Shown one piece after another: positions 24,718 through 35,865 of a stretch of 64,000 nucleotides of DNA; within the stretch, counting starts at the first letter, position 1; every line of letters starts with the position of its first letter. The translations under genes were made by a program, and so were the position numbers. The DNA is from Hymenobacter sp. YIM 151500-1 (GTDB taxonomy: Bacteria; Bacteroidota; Bacteroidia; Cytophagales; Hymenobacteraceae): the NCBI RefSeq assembly GCF_025979885.1, contig NZ_CP110139.1:3239501-3303500 (forward strand), in the 5' to 3' direction. A model generated the notes under the pieces. It was not told where the DNA came from. It made no database searches and was given only the letters and a program-made list of their open reading frames with translations.

Positions 24718-25377
24718 ATGAAACGCATCATCCTTTCCGTAGCCTGCCTGGGCCTGCTGAGCCTGGGAGCCTGCAACACCTCCAACACCGACACGGCCGG
24801 CGCTACCACCGCCACCGACACGTCGAGCGGGCGCGGCAACGGCACCCCGGACGCCGCCGAAACCAGTGGCACGAGCAGCACGGCTGCCGCCACCGACGCC
24901 ACCACACCTTCGGCCGCTAACACCGACGACCAAGGCCCCACGGCTCCGCACTCCACCGACGAGGAGTTCATGAAGTCGGCGGCCCACAGCGACCAGAACG
25001 AGATTCAGCTAAGCAAGCTGGCCCTGGAAAAAGGCGTAACGGGCATGGCCAAGGACCACGCCAACATGATGATTAAGGACCACACCAAGTCGACAGCCGA
25101 CCTGAAGGCCGTGGCCCAGAAAAAAGGCGTGACCTTGCCCACCGACATGGACGAGGAGCACAAAGCCATTGCCACGTCCATGCGGGCCTTGTCGGGCAAG
25201 GAGTTCGAGAAGAAGTTCATGGACCAGATGGTACTCGACCACCAGAAGACGGTGAACACCATGAAGGCTCACCTGAAAATGACCCAGGACGCCGACCTGC
25301 AAGGCTTCATTAACAAGACGACGCCTGTAGTACAAAGCCACTTGGATATGTCGAAGAAGCATGCTGCTATGATGTAG
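24718..25377 (+). CDS. DUF4142 lipoprotein with low-complexity linker
   Basis: 219 residues from the ATG at 24718. Lipobox Cys19 (SLGACNTS) is followed by an Ala/Thr/Ser/Gly-rich linker (about 20-80). Then comes a DUF4142 helical bundle (about 82-217): FMKSAAHSDQNEIQLSKLA, HANMMIKDHTKSTADLKAVA, KFMDQMVLDHQKTVNTM and VVQSHLDMSKKHAAMM. His and Met residues are unusually frequent in the bundle, compatible with metal binding, though that is inference. It ends the lipoprotein series before a strong terminator. Confidence 0.88.
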   Translation: MKRIILSVACLGLLSLGACNTSNTDTAGATTATDTSSGRGNGTPDAAETSGTSSTAAATDATTPSAANTDDQGPTAPHSTDEEFMKSAAHSDQNEIQLSKLALEKGVTGMAKDHANMMIKDHTKSTADLKAVAQKKGVTLPTDMDEEHKAIATSMRALSGKEFEKKFMDQMVLDHQKTVNTMKAHLKMTQDADLQGFINKTTPVVQSHLDMSKKHAAMM

Positions 25378-25410
25378 CATATGCTTCGGCCTATGCTTGC
25401 TAGTATACTA

Positions 25411-25450
25411 GCAAAAAAAGCCCGTTACAGCTGTGTAACGGGCTTTTTGC
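25411..25450. terminator. Bidirectional terminator between convergent genes
   Basis: AAAAAGCCCGTTAC (25415-25428) and GTAACGGGCTTTTT (25435-25448) form a perfect 14-bp stem with a 6-nt loop and A/T tracts on both sides. It serves the DUF4142 gene (+) and the outer-membrane-type gene (-). A separate 14-bp palindrome, GCTAGTATACTAGC, precedes it at 25399-25412. Confidence 0.88.
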
Positions 25451-25466
25451 ATTCCGGGACGGCAAA

Positions 25467-26846
25467 CTACCGATAGCCAAACCGGTAGCGCAAACCGAGC
25501 ACGCTGATGCCACCTCGCAGATTCTGGTCGGTTCCCTTAGCCCGTTCCCGCAGGGCTGTCGTCAGCATCAGCTCCGAGGTGAGCTGGATGCGCCGCCGCC
25601 GTCCGAACCCATAGCTGATATTCAGACCGCCGGTGGCGTGCAGCCCGAAAGCGCGGCGCCGAAAGCCGTATTCACTCGTGATTTGCCCATTAGTGAGCCA
25701 CTGCTCCCGGTAGCGCACCGACGACCATATCGGTACCAGTCCGCCCACGGCGTCGAACTGCAACCGCTTCAGGAAGACGCGGGTGAGGGAGTAGCGCACC
25801 AACGTGGGCACCGCCACGCCCCGCTCTTTCGCCACTCCTTGGGCAGTAAGGCCTGACGAGTTGGCTGCACTTCTGGACGAGCTAGTGCTGGCTTGCTGCC
25901 ACCCCACCTGCACGGCTAGGCGCGAGCTTACGTAGTAGCCGGCATAGTAGTAGAGAGGAAAAAAGTCCAGATCATACACTCCCACTCCTGACTGATTTCC
26001 TGTAACGGTAGAGGGCAACTGATTGGGCAAGGTTCGGTAGGGGCTGCTGGCGGAGTAGTGCACCTGATAGATATAGCCCCCCAGGAACAGGCCGGCATAA
26101 GCGCGCGGACGCAAGGTCTGGTCCTCGTTCAGGGGAACTGGCCGGGCCTGGTACGGCGCTACCGGCCAGGAGCTGAGCGCCACCCCGATGCGAAAGCTGC
26201 CCGTAGGATACAGCCCTGGCATGCGGCTGGATAAGTCGCTGCCCAATCCGACGTTGACGTCCAGAAAGCTGTAGCGGCCCAGGCGGCGCTGCAAGCCATA
26301 CACAGCGCCCAGCTCTGCATAGTCGCGCAGCGGGCTTACCCGGTTGGCGAAGGCTAGTGACACGTAATTGGCCGAGAAGTGGGTGGTATTTCGGCCTAGG
26401 CGCAGGCGCCGCCCTAGGTTATAGTAGTAGCGCCCGGCTAGCTGGGTGCGCACCTCCAAACGCCGCTTCAGAGCCGCGCCGGCCTCGGTGCGGTAGCGAA
26501 TCACGGCCGGGCTTACCTCGCCCATCACCGACCAAGCCGGGTGCCCCAGCCGACGCTCATACGCTATATGCACTCCGTGGCGGGTGTAGTACCTGCTGGA
26601 ATCGAGCAGGTTGGCACTACTCAGGGTGAAGTTGTTCAGGCCCAGCTTCCACAGGCCCTGGTCTTCGCGCTGCACCCGTAGCAGCGTATCGGCTACCAGA
26701 GGAGGCGCAGTCACGGTTTCTTCGCCGTAGCTCAGGCGGGCAGTGTCGGCGGGAGTGGTTTGGGCCAGGGCCGAAGAGGTGGCACCGGCCAGCAGCCCCG
26801 CGCAGAGCAGCTGTTGGCAGATGCGAAAGGTAGACGAGTGTGGCAT
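25467..26846 (-). CDS. Putative outer-membrane beta-barrel protein
   Basis: 459 residues taking the ATG at 26846 (MPHSSTFRICQQLLCAGLL), which gives a better signal peptide than the upstream in-frame start. Cleavage is likely near SSALAQ. The mature sequence is rich in alternating polar/aromatic strands and many Arg/Tyr residues (HGVHIAYERRLGHPAWSVMGEV, YYYNLGRRLRLG, YSFLDVNVGLGSDL) and ends in RYRFGYR, as expected for an outer-membrane barrel. No named family recognised. It lies upstream in direction of the genomic map but is 28 bp beyond the DUF4097-like gene on the same strand, so it may be the last gene of the sigma-factor operon. Confidence 0.65.
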   Translation of the reverse strand: MPHSSTFRICQQLLCAGLLAGATSSALAQTTPADTARLSYGEETVTAPPLVADTLLRVQREDQGLWKLGLNNFTLSSANLLDSSRYYTRHGVHIAYERRLGHPAWSVMGEVSPAVIRYRTEAGAALKRRLEVRTQLAGRYYYNLGRRLRLGRNTTHFSANYVSLAFANRVSPLRDYAELGAVYGLQRRLGRYSFLDVNVGLGSDLSSRMPGLYPTGSFRIGVALSSWPVAPYQARPVPLNEDQTLRPRAYAGLFLGGYIYQVHYSASSPYRTLPNQLPSTVTGNQSGVGVYDLDFFPLYYYAGYYVSSRLAVQVGWQQASTSSSRSAANSSGLTAQGVAKERGVAVPTLVRYSLTRVFLKRLQFDAVGGLVPIWSSVRYREQWLTNGQITSEYGFRRRAFGLHATGGLNISYGFGRRRRIQLTSELMLTTALRERAKGTDQNLRGGISVLGLRYRFGYR

Positions 26847-26910
26847 GGCAAAGGAGCGTGTAGCAGGGGAAGAACAAGACACCCGGAGCAGCTGGAGGCA
26901 GGCCGGCTGC

Positions 26911-27846
26911 TCAGAGCTGGGAGGAAAGCGCCTGGGTTTGCAGCGTCAGCGGCGCGTAGGAGGTATTCACGTGGAGCAAAGGCCGCTTGCCCTGGGGCGT
27001 AGCTAGTGTGGCGCGGCTGCTCCCCTTCTTCGCCTCGTTGTAGGCTGGGGGCACGGTCAGGGTGCCTTGCAGCACGCCCAGCTGATAGGCAAACTGCTCC
27101 GGCTGCGGGGCGCTGATGACCACTTCGGTACGGTCGGCCTCTACGGTGAGCTTGCGCAGGGCCGCCGTAGGCTGCACCCGGATGTTGCCGTAGAAGTTGC
27201 GCACGAAACAGGTGCCGCCCAGCCCCAGCAGCTCCACGCTGGACTTGTTGGCGTCGCAGCGGAAGCTAGCCTGCACGTTGGTGGCGGCCAGGCTGGCGTA
27301 GCGGGCCGTTATGGCCAGGGTGCCGCGCAGGTTGCTGAGCATAATCTTCCCGAAGCTCTGTTCCAGCTCCTGCTCCCCGGTCAGGTCGGCCAGCTCGGTT
27401 TGCCCGTAGGCGTTAATGATGTGGATGGGGTTGCCGGCCGGCATAAGCACGGTGTACTCGGCGCGCAGGTCGCTGCGCACGGCCGGAGCGCCGGCTGGCA
27501 GGGAAAAGAAGTTAAGCAAGTCCAGGGCATTACCGTTCTTTTGCAGGCGGTAGCGGGCCACGGGCAGGTCCTGCTCGGCCACGGCCCGCTCGGGGTGCCG
27601 GGCACTCAGCCGCAAGGTCACCTGCACGGTGGGCTTGTCCCAGCCCCGCACCCGCAGCGTGGCTTTTTCGGCCCGGATGCGCACGGCCATGCCGGGCGGG
27701 CAGCTCCAGCTTTGCTCCAGCGTGCGGGTCACGACCTGCACTTTCTGCTGCGCCCAGGCTGCGGGCAGCAGGAGCAGCCCCAGCAGCGCGGCCAGCAGGC
27801 CCGTTCGCAGCTGTGCCAAGGAGTAAGTGACAAGGACACGGTTCAT
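26911..27846 (-). CDS. DUF4097-like exported beta-helix protein
   Basis: 311 residues from the ATG at 27846. A long hydrophobic leader (LLAALLGLLLLPAAWAQ) suggests export. The mature part has the repetitive pattern of DUF4097/putative adhesin beta-helices: AEKATLRVRGWDKPTVQVTLRL at the start, then short repeating strands (YGQTELADLTGEQELEQSFGKIMLSNLRGTLAITARYASL). Its start overlaps the stop codon of the anti-sigma-like gene by ATGA, so translation is probably coupled. Genes of this kind are often found with ECF sigma/anti-sigma pairs in Bacteroidota; the molecular function is not known. Confidence 0.75.
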   Translation of the reverse strand: MNRVLVTYSLAQLRTGLLAALLGLLLLPAAWAQQKVQVVTRTLEQSWSCPPGMAVRIRAEKATLRVRGWDKPTVQVTLRLSARHPERAVAEQDLPVARYRLQKNGNALDLLNFFSLPAGAPAVRSDLRAEYTVLMPAGNPIHIINAYGQTELADLTGEQELEQSFGKIMLSNLRGTLAITARYASLAATNVQASFRCDANKSSVELLGLGGTCFVRNFYGNIRVQPTAALRKLTVEADRTEVVISAPQPEQFAYQLGVLQGTLTVPPAYNEAKKGSSRATLATPQGKRPLLHVNTSYAPLTLQTQALSSQL

Positions 27847-28535
27847 GAGATAAGCAATTGAACTAGTTCGCGGGTAATAGAAGCTTTCAGGGCCGTAAGC
27901 TGGGCCTGCTGGCGCAGCAATTCCGGCGACTGGCCGAAGCGGCGGACGTCCTGCTGGAGGCGGGCCTGCTCGGTTTCCAGCTCGGTCAGCTGGCTACGCA
28001 GGGAGCGGAACTCGCCCGTCTGGCACACGGTGGGCAGCGAGGTGCAGTGCGCATCAATGAAGGACAAGCCTTGCTGCTCCAGCGGGTCGGCGGCCGGGGC
28101 AGTGGGTGGGGCGGGCAGGGGCACCACTTCTTCCTGGGTGTAAGCCACCGTTTCGCGGGGGCCGATAGTGGCGGGGCGCAACAGCCACCACACGCCCAGC
28201 AGCAGCACTACGCTGGCGGCCAGGGCCAGCACACGGCGCATGGCCGGAGCCGGCCACAAGGACCGCACCACGGCCTCCCCAGTCGGCGCTTCAACTTTAG
28301 AGAGTGATAGGGCGGGCGCGGCCTGATCCAGGCGCGCAGCAATCTGGCCCCAGAGGGCGTCGTCGGGCTCGTGCTGGGGTAGCGCGGGCACAGCACGGGC
28401 CAGAGCCTCGTCAGCGGCCAGCCGGACCTCAATGGCGGCCCAGGCAGCCGAATCGGGCTCGTGCTGAGGAAGGGTATCGAGAGCCCGCCGCAGATTGGGG
28501 CGGCCGGCTTCCGGTTGTTCGGGTATCGTACTCAT
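27843..28535 (-). CDS. Putative anti-sigma factor, single-pass membrane protein
   Basis: 230 residues from the ATG at 28535, which overlaps the ECF sigma stop codon as ATGA. The cytoplasmic N-terminus carries two LPQHEPDxAxW repeats (about 22-32 and 51-61). A single membrane helix lies near 103-120 (VLALAASVVLLLGVWWLL), then a proline-rich stretch and a coiled-coil tail (LRSQLTELETEQARLQQDVRRF). There is no zinc-binding HxxxCxxC motif of the ZAS type. The call rests on the gene order sigma - membrane protein - effector and the one-helix topology. It may sequester the sigma factor at the membrane. Confidence 0.7.
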   Translation of the reverse strand: MSTIPEQPEAGRPNLRRALDTLPQHEPDSAAWAAIEVRLAADEALARAVPALPQHEPDDALWGQIAARLDQAAPALSLSKVEAPTGEAVVRSLWPAPAMRRVLALAASVVLLLGVWWLLRPATIGPRETVAYTQEEVVPLPAPPTAPAADPLEQQGLSFIDAHCTSLPTVCQTGEFRSLRSQLTELETEQARLQQDVRRFGQSPELLRQQAQLTALKASITRELVQLLIS

Positions 28536-29071
28536 GAGTAGAGATGCTGAAGTTTGCGTTGCAGCAGGCGCTTGGCGTGGTAGAGCTGCGACTTGCTGGT
28601 GCCCTCCGTGATGCCCAGCAGCTCGGCTACCTCGCGGTGGGCATAGCCTTCTACCTCCACCAGGCAAAACACGGCCCGGTAGCCGGCGGCCAGCTCGCCA
28701 ATGGCCTTTTCCAGGGCCTCGCCCGTGAGGTTGTCGTGCCAGGCTACTAGGGGCTCGGGGTGGCGCTCCTGGTCGTACACGTCCATGCGCTGCTCGCGCC
28801 GCAGGGTGCGCAGGGCCCGCCGCACCACGATGGTCTTAATCCAAGCCCCCAGGGTAGACTGCTGCCGGAAGTCGGCTAGGTGCTGAAACACCTCCACAAA
28901 AGCCTCCTGCAAAGCATCCTGGGCCAGGTCCCGGTCGTTGAGAATGCGCAGGGCCGCCGAAAACATAGCCGACTTGTAGCGCTGGTACAGCTGGTACTGC
29001 GCGTGCCGGTCCTGGGCCAGGCAGCCAGTGAGCAGGTGCTGTTCTTCGAGGGGCAGAGGAGAGGCAGTCAC
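28532..29071 (-). CDS. ECF RNA polymerase sigma factor
   Basis: 179 residues. The start is a GTG at 29071 (MTASPLPLEEQHLLTGCLAQ); no in-frame ATG fits better. Region 2 has YQLYQRYKSAMFSAALRILNDRDLAQDALQEAFVEVFQ, and region 2.3/2.4 includes TLGAWIKTIVVRRAL. Region 4 has FCLVEVEGYAHREVAELLGITEGTSKSQLYHAKRLLQRKL. Both regions match ECF sigma factors common in Bacteroidota. It heads a translationally coupled operon with a putative anti-sigma factor and a DUF4097-like protein, probably an envelope response module. No promoter was identified. Confidence 0.93.
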   Translation of the reverse strand: MTASPLPLEEQHLLTGCLAQDRHAQYQLYQRYKSAMFSAALRILNDRDLAQDALQEAFVEVFQHLADFRQQSTLGAWIKTIVVRRALRTLRREQRMDVYDQERHPEPLVAWHDNLTGEALEKAIGELAAGYRAVFCLVEVEGYAHREVAELLGITEGTSKSQLYHAKRLLQRKLQHLYS

Positions 29072-29178
29072 AGACAGGGACCTGAAATTTGACGGAAAGT
29101 GTCAGGCCGTGAGGGAATGGTTGGTTGCGTGATGGAATATTTTTCTGAGGATGAAGAAGCAATGTGCCACGCAGATGC

Positions 29179-29213
29179 AAAAAGCCCGCTGCGGAATACA
29201 CAGCGAGCTTTTT
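29179..29213 (-). terminator. uvrA terminator
   Basis: AAAAAGCCCGCTG (29179-29191) pairs with CAGCGAGCTTTTT (29201-29213) with one mismatch and a 9-nt loop; on the minus strand it ends in a T tract. It lies about 60 bp after the uvrA stop. Confidence 0.75.
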
Positions 29214-29273
29214 ACTTGGTTAAAAAACCAGTTGTCCGGTATCGGGCGTGCGGCGTACGGCGCAAGCTGAAGC

Positions 29274-32324
<3,051 letters not shown>

Positions 32325-32348
32325 GCGGCAGCGAAGCGGATAAGTCTG

Positions 32349-32377
32349 CAAAAGTACGCAAAAGGTGAGCCGGCAAC
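32349..32377 (-). promoter_or_regulatory. uvrA promoter
   Basis: Minus-strand GTTG (32377-32374), a 17-nt spacer, then TACTTTTG (32356-32349), a perfect TAnnTTTG box. Transcription would begin about 18 nt before the uvrA ATG, giving a very short leader. This also supports the ATG at 32324 over the longer frame. Confidence 0.65.
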
Positions 32378-32654
32378 TAGCCCGAATAGCTTCTTTGCCA
32401 GTCGGTTTGGCAACAGCCACCGAAAGCTCACCCCGAGGCAGATGGTCTGTAACAAGCAACCGTCGGCTTTTGTCCCCTGCGCTTTCCGTATCAGCCGTCT
32501 TACCTCACGCTAGATTCCGCGCATGAGGCGGCGTGGGCTGGGGGTGGGGTACAGGTCGGCATCTGTAGCCGAAGCCAGCTGGCCCCAAGCTGGACTTTGG
32601 CGTTGTTCTTGCCTCACGGGTCGCAGCTGTTTTTTCCACGTAGCTTTTCTGTGT

Positions 32655-33164
32655 ATGAAGACGCTTTCCAAGCTCGCTTTTTCGGGTCTGCTGGCCGTGC
32701 TGCTCACGGCGGGAGCCGCCCGCGCCCAGGTTACCATCAACATCAACCCGCCCAGCTGGGGCCCGGCTGCGCCGGCCGGTGCGCAGTATTACTACGTGCC
32801 CGAGTACGGCGGCTACTACGACCTGCAAGCCCAGCGCTACATCGTGCAGCGCGACGGGAAGTGGCTGCGCGTAGCCTCGCTCAGCGGCTACAATCCCGCT
32901 CAGTTCCACCCCATCGTTATTGATTACCGCGGGGCTACGCCGTGGGTGCGGGTGCAGGAGCACCGGAGCCGCTACGGCTACAAAGGCCACCCCCACGGCA
33001 TGCCGCCCGGCCAGGCCAAGAAGATGCGCCGCGCGGCTCCCGGTCCCGGCGTGATTGTGGTGCAGCCCGGCGTGCGCTACGACCATGATGACCATGACGA
33101 CCGGGGCCACAGCAAGCACGGAGGCGGCCACCCCGGCAAGGGCCACGGCAAAGGCAAGCACTAG
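32655..33164 (+). CDS. Exported His/Gly-rich protein of unknown function
   Basis: 169 residues from the ATG at 32655, giving a clear signal peptide (MKTLSKLAFSGLLAVLLTAGAARAQ). The mature N-terminal half is compact and aromatic-rich (NPPSWGPAAPAGAQYYYVPEYGGYYDLQ, YIVQRDGKWLRVASLSGYNP). The C-terminus turns into a basic/His-rich tail (YDHDDHDDRGHSKHGGGH...GKGHGKGKH), which may bind metal ions or polyanions. No family is recognised. A terminator hairpin follows at 33205. Monocistronic by appearance. Confidence 0.8.
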   Translation: MKTLSKLAFSGLLAVLLTAGAARAQVTININPPSWGPAAPAGAQYYYVPEYGGYYDLQAQRYIVQRDGKWLRVASLSGYNPAQFHPIVIDYRGATPWVRVQEHRSRYGYKGHPHGMPPGQAKKMRRAAPGPGVIVVQPGVRYDHDDHDDRGHSKHGGGHPGKGHGKGKH

Positions 33165-33204
33165 GTTTTGTCCTTTCGGCCGCCGGTGGCTGTTCTTCCT
33201 TTCT

Positions 33205-33250
33205 GGCCCCACTTCGCCGGCTAGCGCAGCCGAGGAAGTGGGGCCTTTTT
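33205..33250 (+). terminator. Terminator after the His-rich protein gene
   Basis: GGCCCCACTTC (33205-33215) and GAAGTGGGGCC (33235-33245) form a perfect 11-bp stem followed by TTTTT (33246-33250). Confidence 0.88.
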
Positions 33251-33358
33251 CGGCTAAAAACGCCAGAAGAGCAGTCCAGCGGCCCGGCAATCCAGGCGCG
33301 GCTCCCACTGCGTATACAATTGATGCATCTTTTTAAGGTTCAATCCGTTCAGGGCGCT

Positions 33359-33601
33359 ATGTTCTCTCCCCTTGGTGCCAGCCCCCGCCGCACCCGCGCG
33401 TATTTGCTGGCCTTGATTGGGCGGCGGCACCGCTGCCTGCTGGTGTACCGCACGCCCGGCACATCGGCCCAGTTCAGCGTCAGCGGGGTGGTCGTAAACC
33501 TTCGGCGGCGCGAGCAGGTAGAGTACCTGTGTCTCTCGGATGGCTGCGAGCTGCGCCTCGACTGGCTGGTGGCCGTGCACGAACCGGCCGAAGCGGCTTA
33601 A
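33359..33601 (+). CDS. Divergent Rof-like (Rho-binding antiterminator) small protein
   Basis: 80 residues if started at the ATG at 33359 (MFSPLGASPRRTR); an in-frame start at 33320 would add 13 residues. The core LVYRTPGTSAQFSVSGVVVNLRRREQVEYLCLSDGCELRLDWLVAV aligns with LTYRTQPD...YHGTIQDLYLREKVEYLRLADGFELRFDALVAV of the next gene. It therefore shares the Sm-like Rof/YaeO fold pattern, but it lacks the N-terminal YxPISCxFYDELE signature. It lies 27 bp before that gene on the same strand, so this is probably a tandem duplication with divergence. Whether it still binds Rho is unknown. Confidence 0.6.
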   Translation: MFSPLGASPRRTRAYLLALIGRRHRCLLVYRTPGTSAQFSVSGVVVNLRRREQVEYLCLSDGCELRLDWLVAVHEPAEAA

Positions 33602-33628
33602 CTCTTCCCCGTAACCATTTGCTGCGTT

Positions 33629-33883
33629 ATGCCTACGTCAGCCACGTACCGCCCCATCAGCTGCTCGTTTTATGACGAGTTGGAAGCCCGCGCCACTACC
33701 GGCCAGGCCTGCACCCTCACTTACCGCACCCAGCCCGACACGCCGCCCAGCACCTACCACGGCACTATCCAAGACCTCTACCTCCGCGAAAAAGTGGAGT
33801 ACCTCCGCCTCGCCGACGGCTTCGAGCTGCGCTTCGATGCGCTAGTAGCCGTGGATGACAAGGAGCTGCGGAATTACTGCTAG
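33629..33883 (+). CDS. Rof family protein (putative Rho-binding antiterminator)
   Basis: 84 residues from the ATG at 33629. The N-terminal signature YRPISCSFYDELEARATTG and the core GTIQDLYLREKVEYLRLADGFELRFDALVAVD match the Rof/YaeO family. In E. coli this small protein binds Rho and inhibits transcription termination. Length is typical. It follows a diverged paralogue by 27 bp, forming a tandem pair. Assignment is by motif recall; without a search the Rho role remains inference. Confidence 0.72.
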   Translation: MPTSATYRPISCSFYDELEARATTGQACTLTYRTQPDTPPSTYHGTIQDLYLREKVEYLRLADGFELRFDALVAVDDKELRNYC

Positions 33884-33923
33884 GCGCGTTTCGTTATCTT
33901 GCGCAGATTCAACTTATCCCGTT

Positions 33924-34109
33924 ATGGCTACTCTAGATCTTGCTGAGGAAGCTTTCATAGCGCGTATACTACCTGACTTGATGCGACTCAGTCCTGCTGC
34001 TCAACTCGAACTAGCCCGCCGGTTAATTGAGTCCATCCAAGCCGATATTGCCAACAACGTACTACCTCAAGAGTGGACTAAACCACGTGCACCGCTTGAT
34101 AATTTATAA
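33924..34109 (+). CDS. Small helical protein, possible orphan antitoxin-like
   Basis: 61 residues from the ATG at 33924 (MATLDLAEEAFIARILPDLM). It is predicted almost entirely helical, with LSPAAQLELARRLIESI resembling the core of putative addiction-module components (PF09720-like). No toxin gene is adjacent: upstream is the Rof-like gene and downstream the convergent asnS. The codon usage is somewhat AT-richer than neighbours. Function not assigned; the antitoxin suggestion is weak. Confidence 0.5.
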   Translation: MATLDLAEEAFIARILPDLMRLSPAAQLELARRLIESIQADIANNVLPQEWTKPRAPLDNL

Positions 34110-34113
34110 AACA

Positions 34114-34150
34114 CAACAGGCGGCCCCACCCGGAACCACCTGTTGCTTTT
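34114..34150 (+). terminator. Terminator before the asnS 3' end
   Basis: CAACAGG (34114-34120) and CCTGTTG (34139-34145) enclose an 18-nt loop and are followed by CTTTT. It is 5 bp after the stop of the 61-residue gene. Confidence 0.65.
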
Positions 34151-34156
34151 CTACCC

Positions 34157-34202
34157 ATGCACAAAATCCGCGTAATCCGAAAAATCCGCCGGAATCCGTG
34201 GT
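34157..34202. repeat. Iterated AATCCG word tract
   Basis: The spacer between the terminator and the asnS stop consists of about four imperfect repeats of AATCCG (AAATCCGCG, TAATCCGAA, AAATCCGCC, GAATCCGTG). It resembles a single arm of the word elements found elsewhere in this window, but no complementary arm is nearby. Confidence 0.55.
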
Positions 34203-35609
<1,407 letters not shown>

Positions 35610-35651
35610 CGAAAGATTGTGTTCTTCTGAATGATAAAAAGTTGCGGAAGG

Positions 35652-35659
35652 CAAAAGTA
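35652..35659 (-). promoter_or_regulatory. asnS -7 promoter box
   Basis: Minus-strand TACTTTTG matches TAnnTTTG exactly, 43 bp before the asnS ATG. Its upstream (-33) region falls in the arm of the 35673-35740 palindrome and lacks a TTTG. Confidence 0.6.
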
Positions 35660-35672
35660 GCGCGGAAATCCG

Positions 35673-35740
35673 TTCCGCGACGAGCCAAGCCAGTATCTGG
35701 GCGGGTGCCGACTGCCCTACCCGCTTGGCTCGTCGCGGAA
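35673..35740. repeat. 18-bp perfect palindromic element between asnS and rpoN
   Basis: TTCCGCGACGAGCCAAGC (35673-35690) and its exact complement at 35723-35740 flank a 32-nt centre with a minor inner stem (GGGCGGGT/ACCC). It lies between divergent promoters, abutting the asnS -7 box, unlike an end-of-operon terminator. Confidence 0.75.
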
Positions 35741-35809
35741 TAGACCTCACATAGTTTCGGCGCTATTTCTTTCCTAACATTTTAGCGCCAACCCAAGTAC
35801 AGAAAGGCC

Positions 35810-35817
35810 TATATTTG
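35810..35817 (+). promoter_or_regulatory. rpoN -7 promoter box
   Basis: TATATTTG matches TAnnTTTG, about 50 bp before the rpoN ATG. A small GGCGGGGTG/CACCCCG-like stem in the leader (about 35825-35850) could influence translation. No clear -33 element. Confidence 0.55.
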
Positions 35818-35865
35818 ACCTAACACCCCGTTTCGACCCTGGCGGGGTGTACGCGTTTTCAGAGT

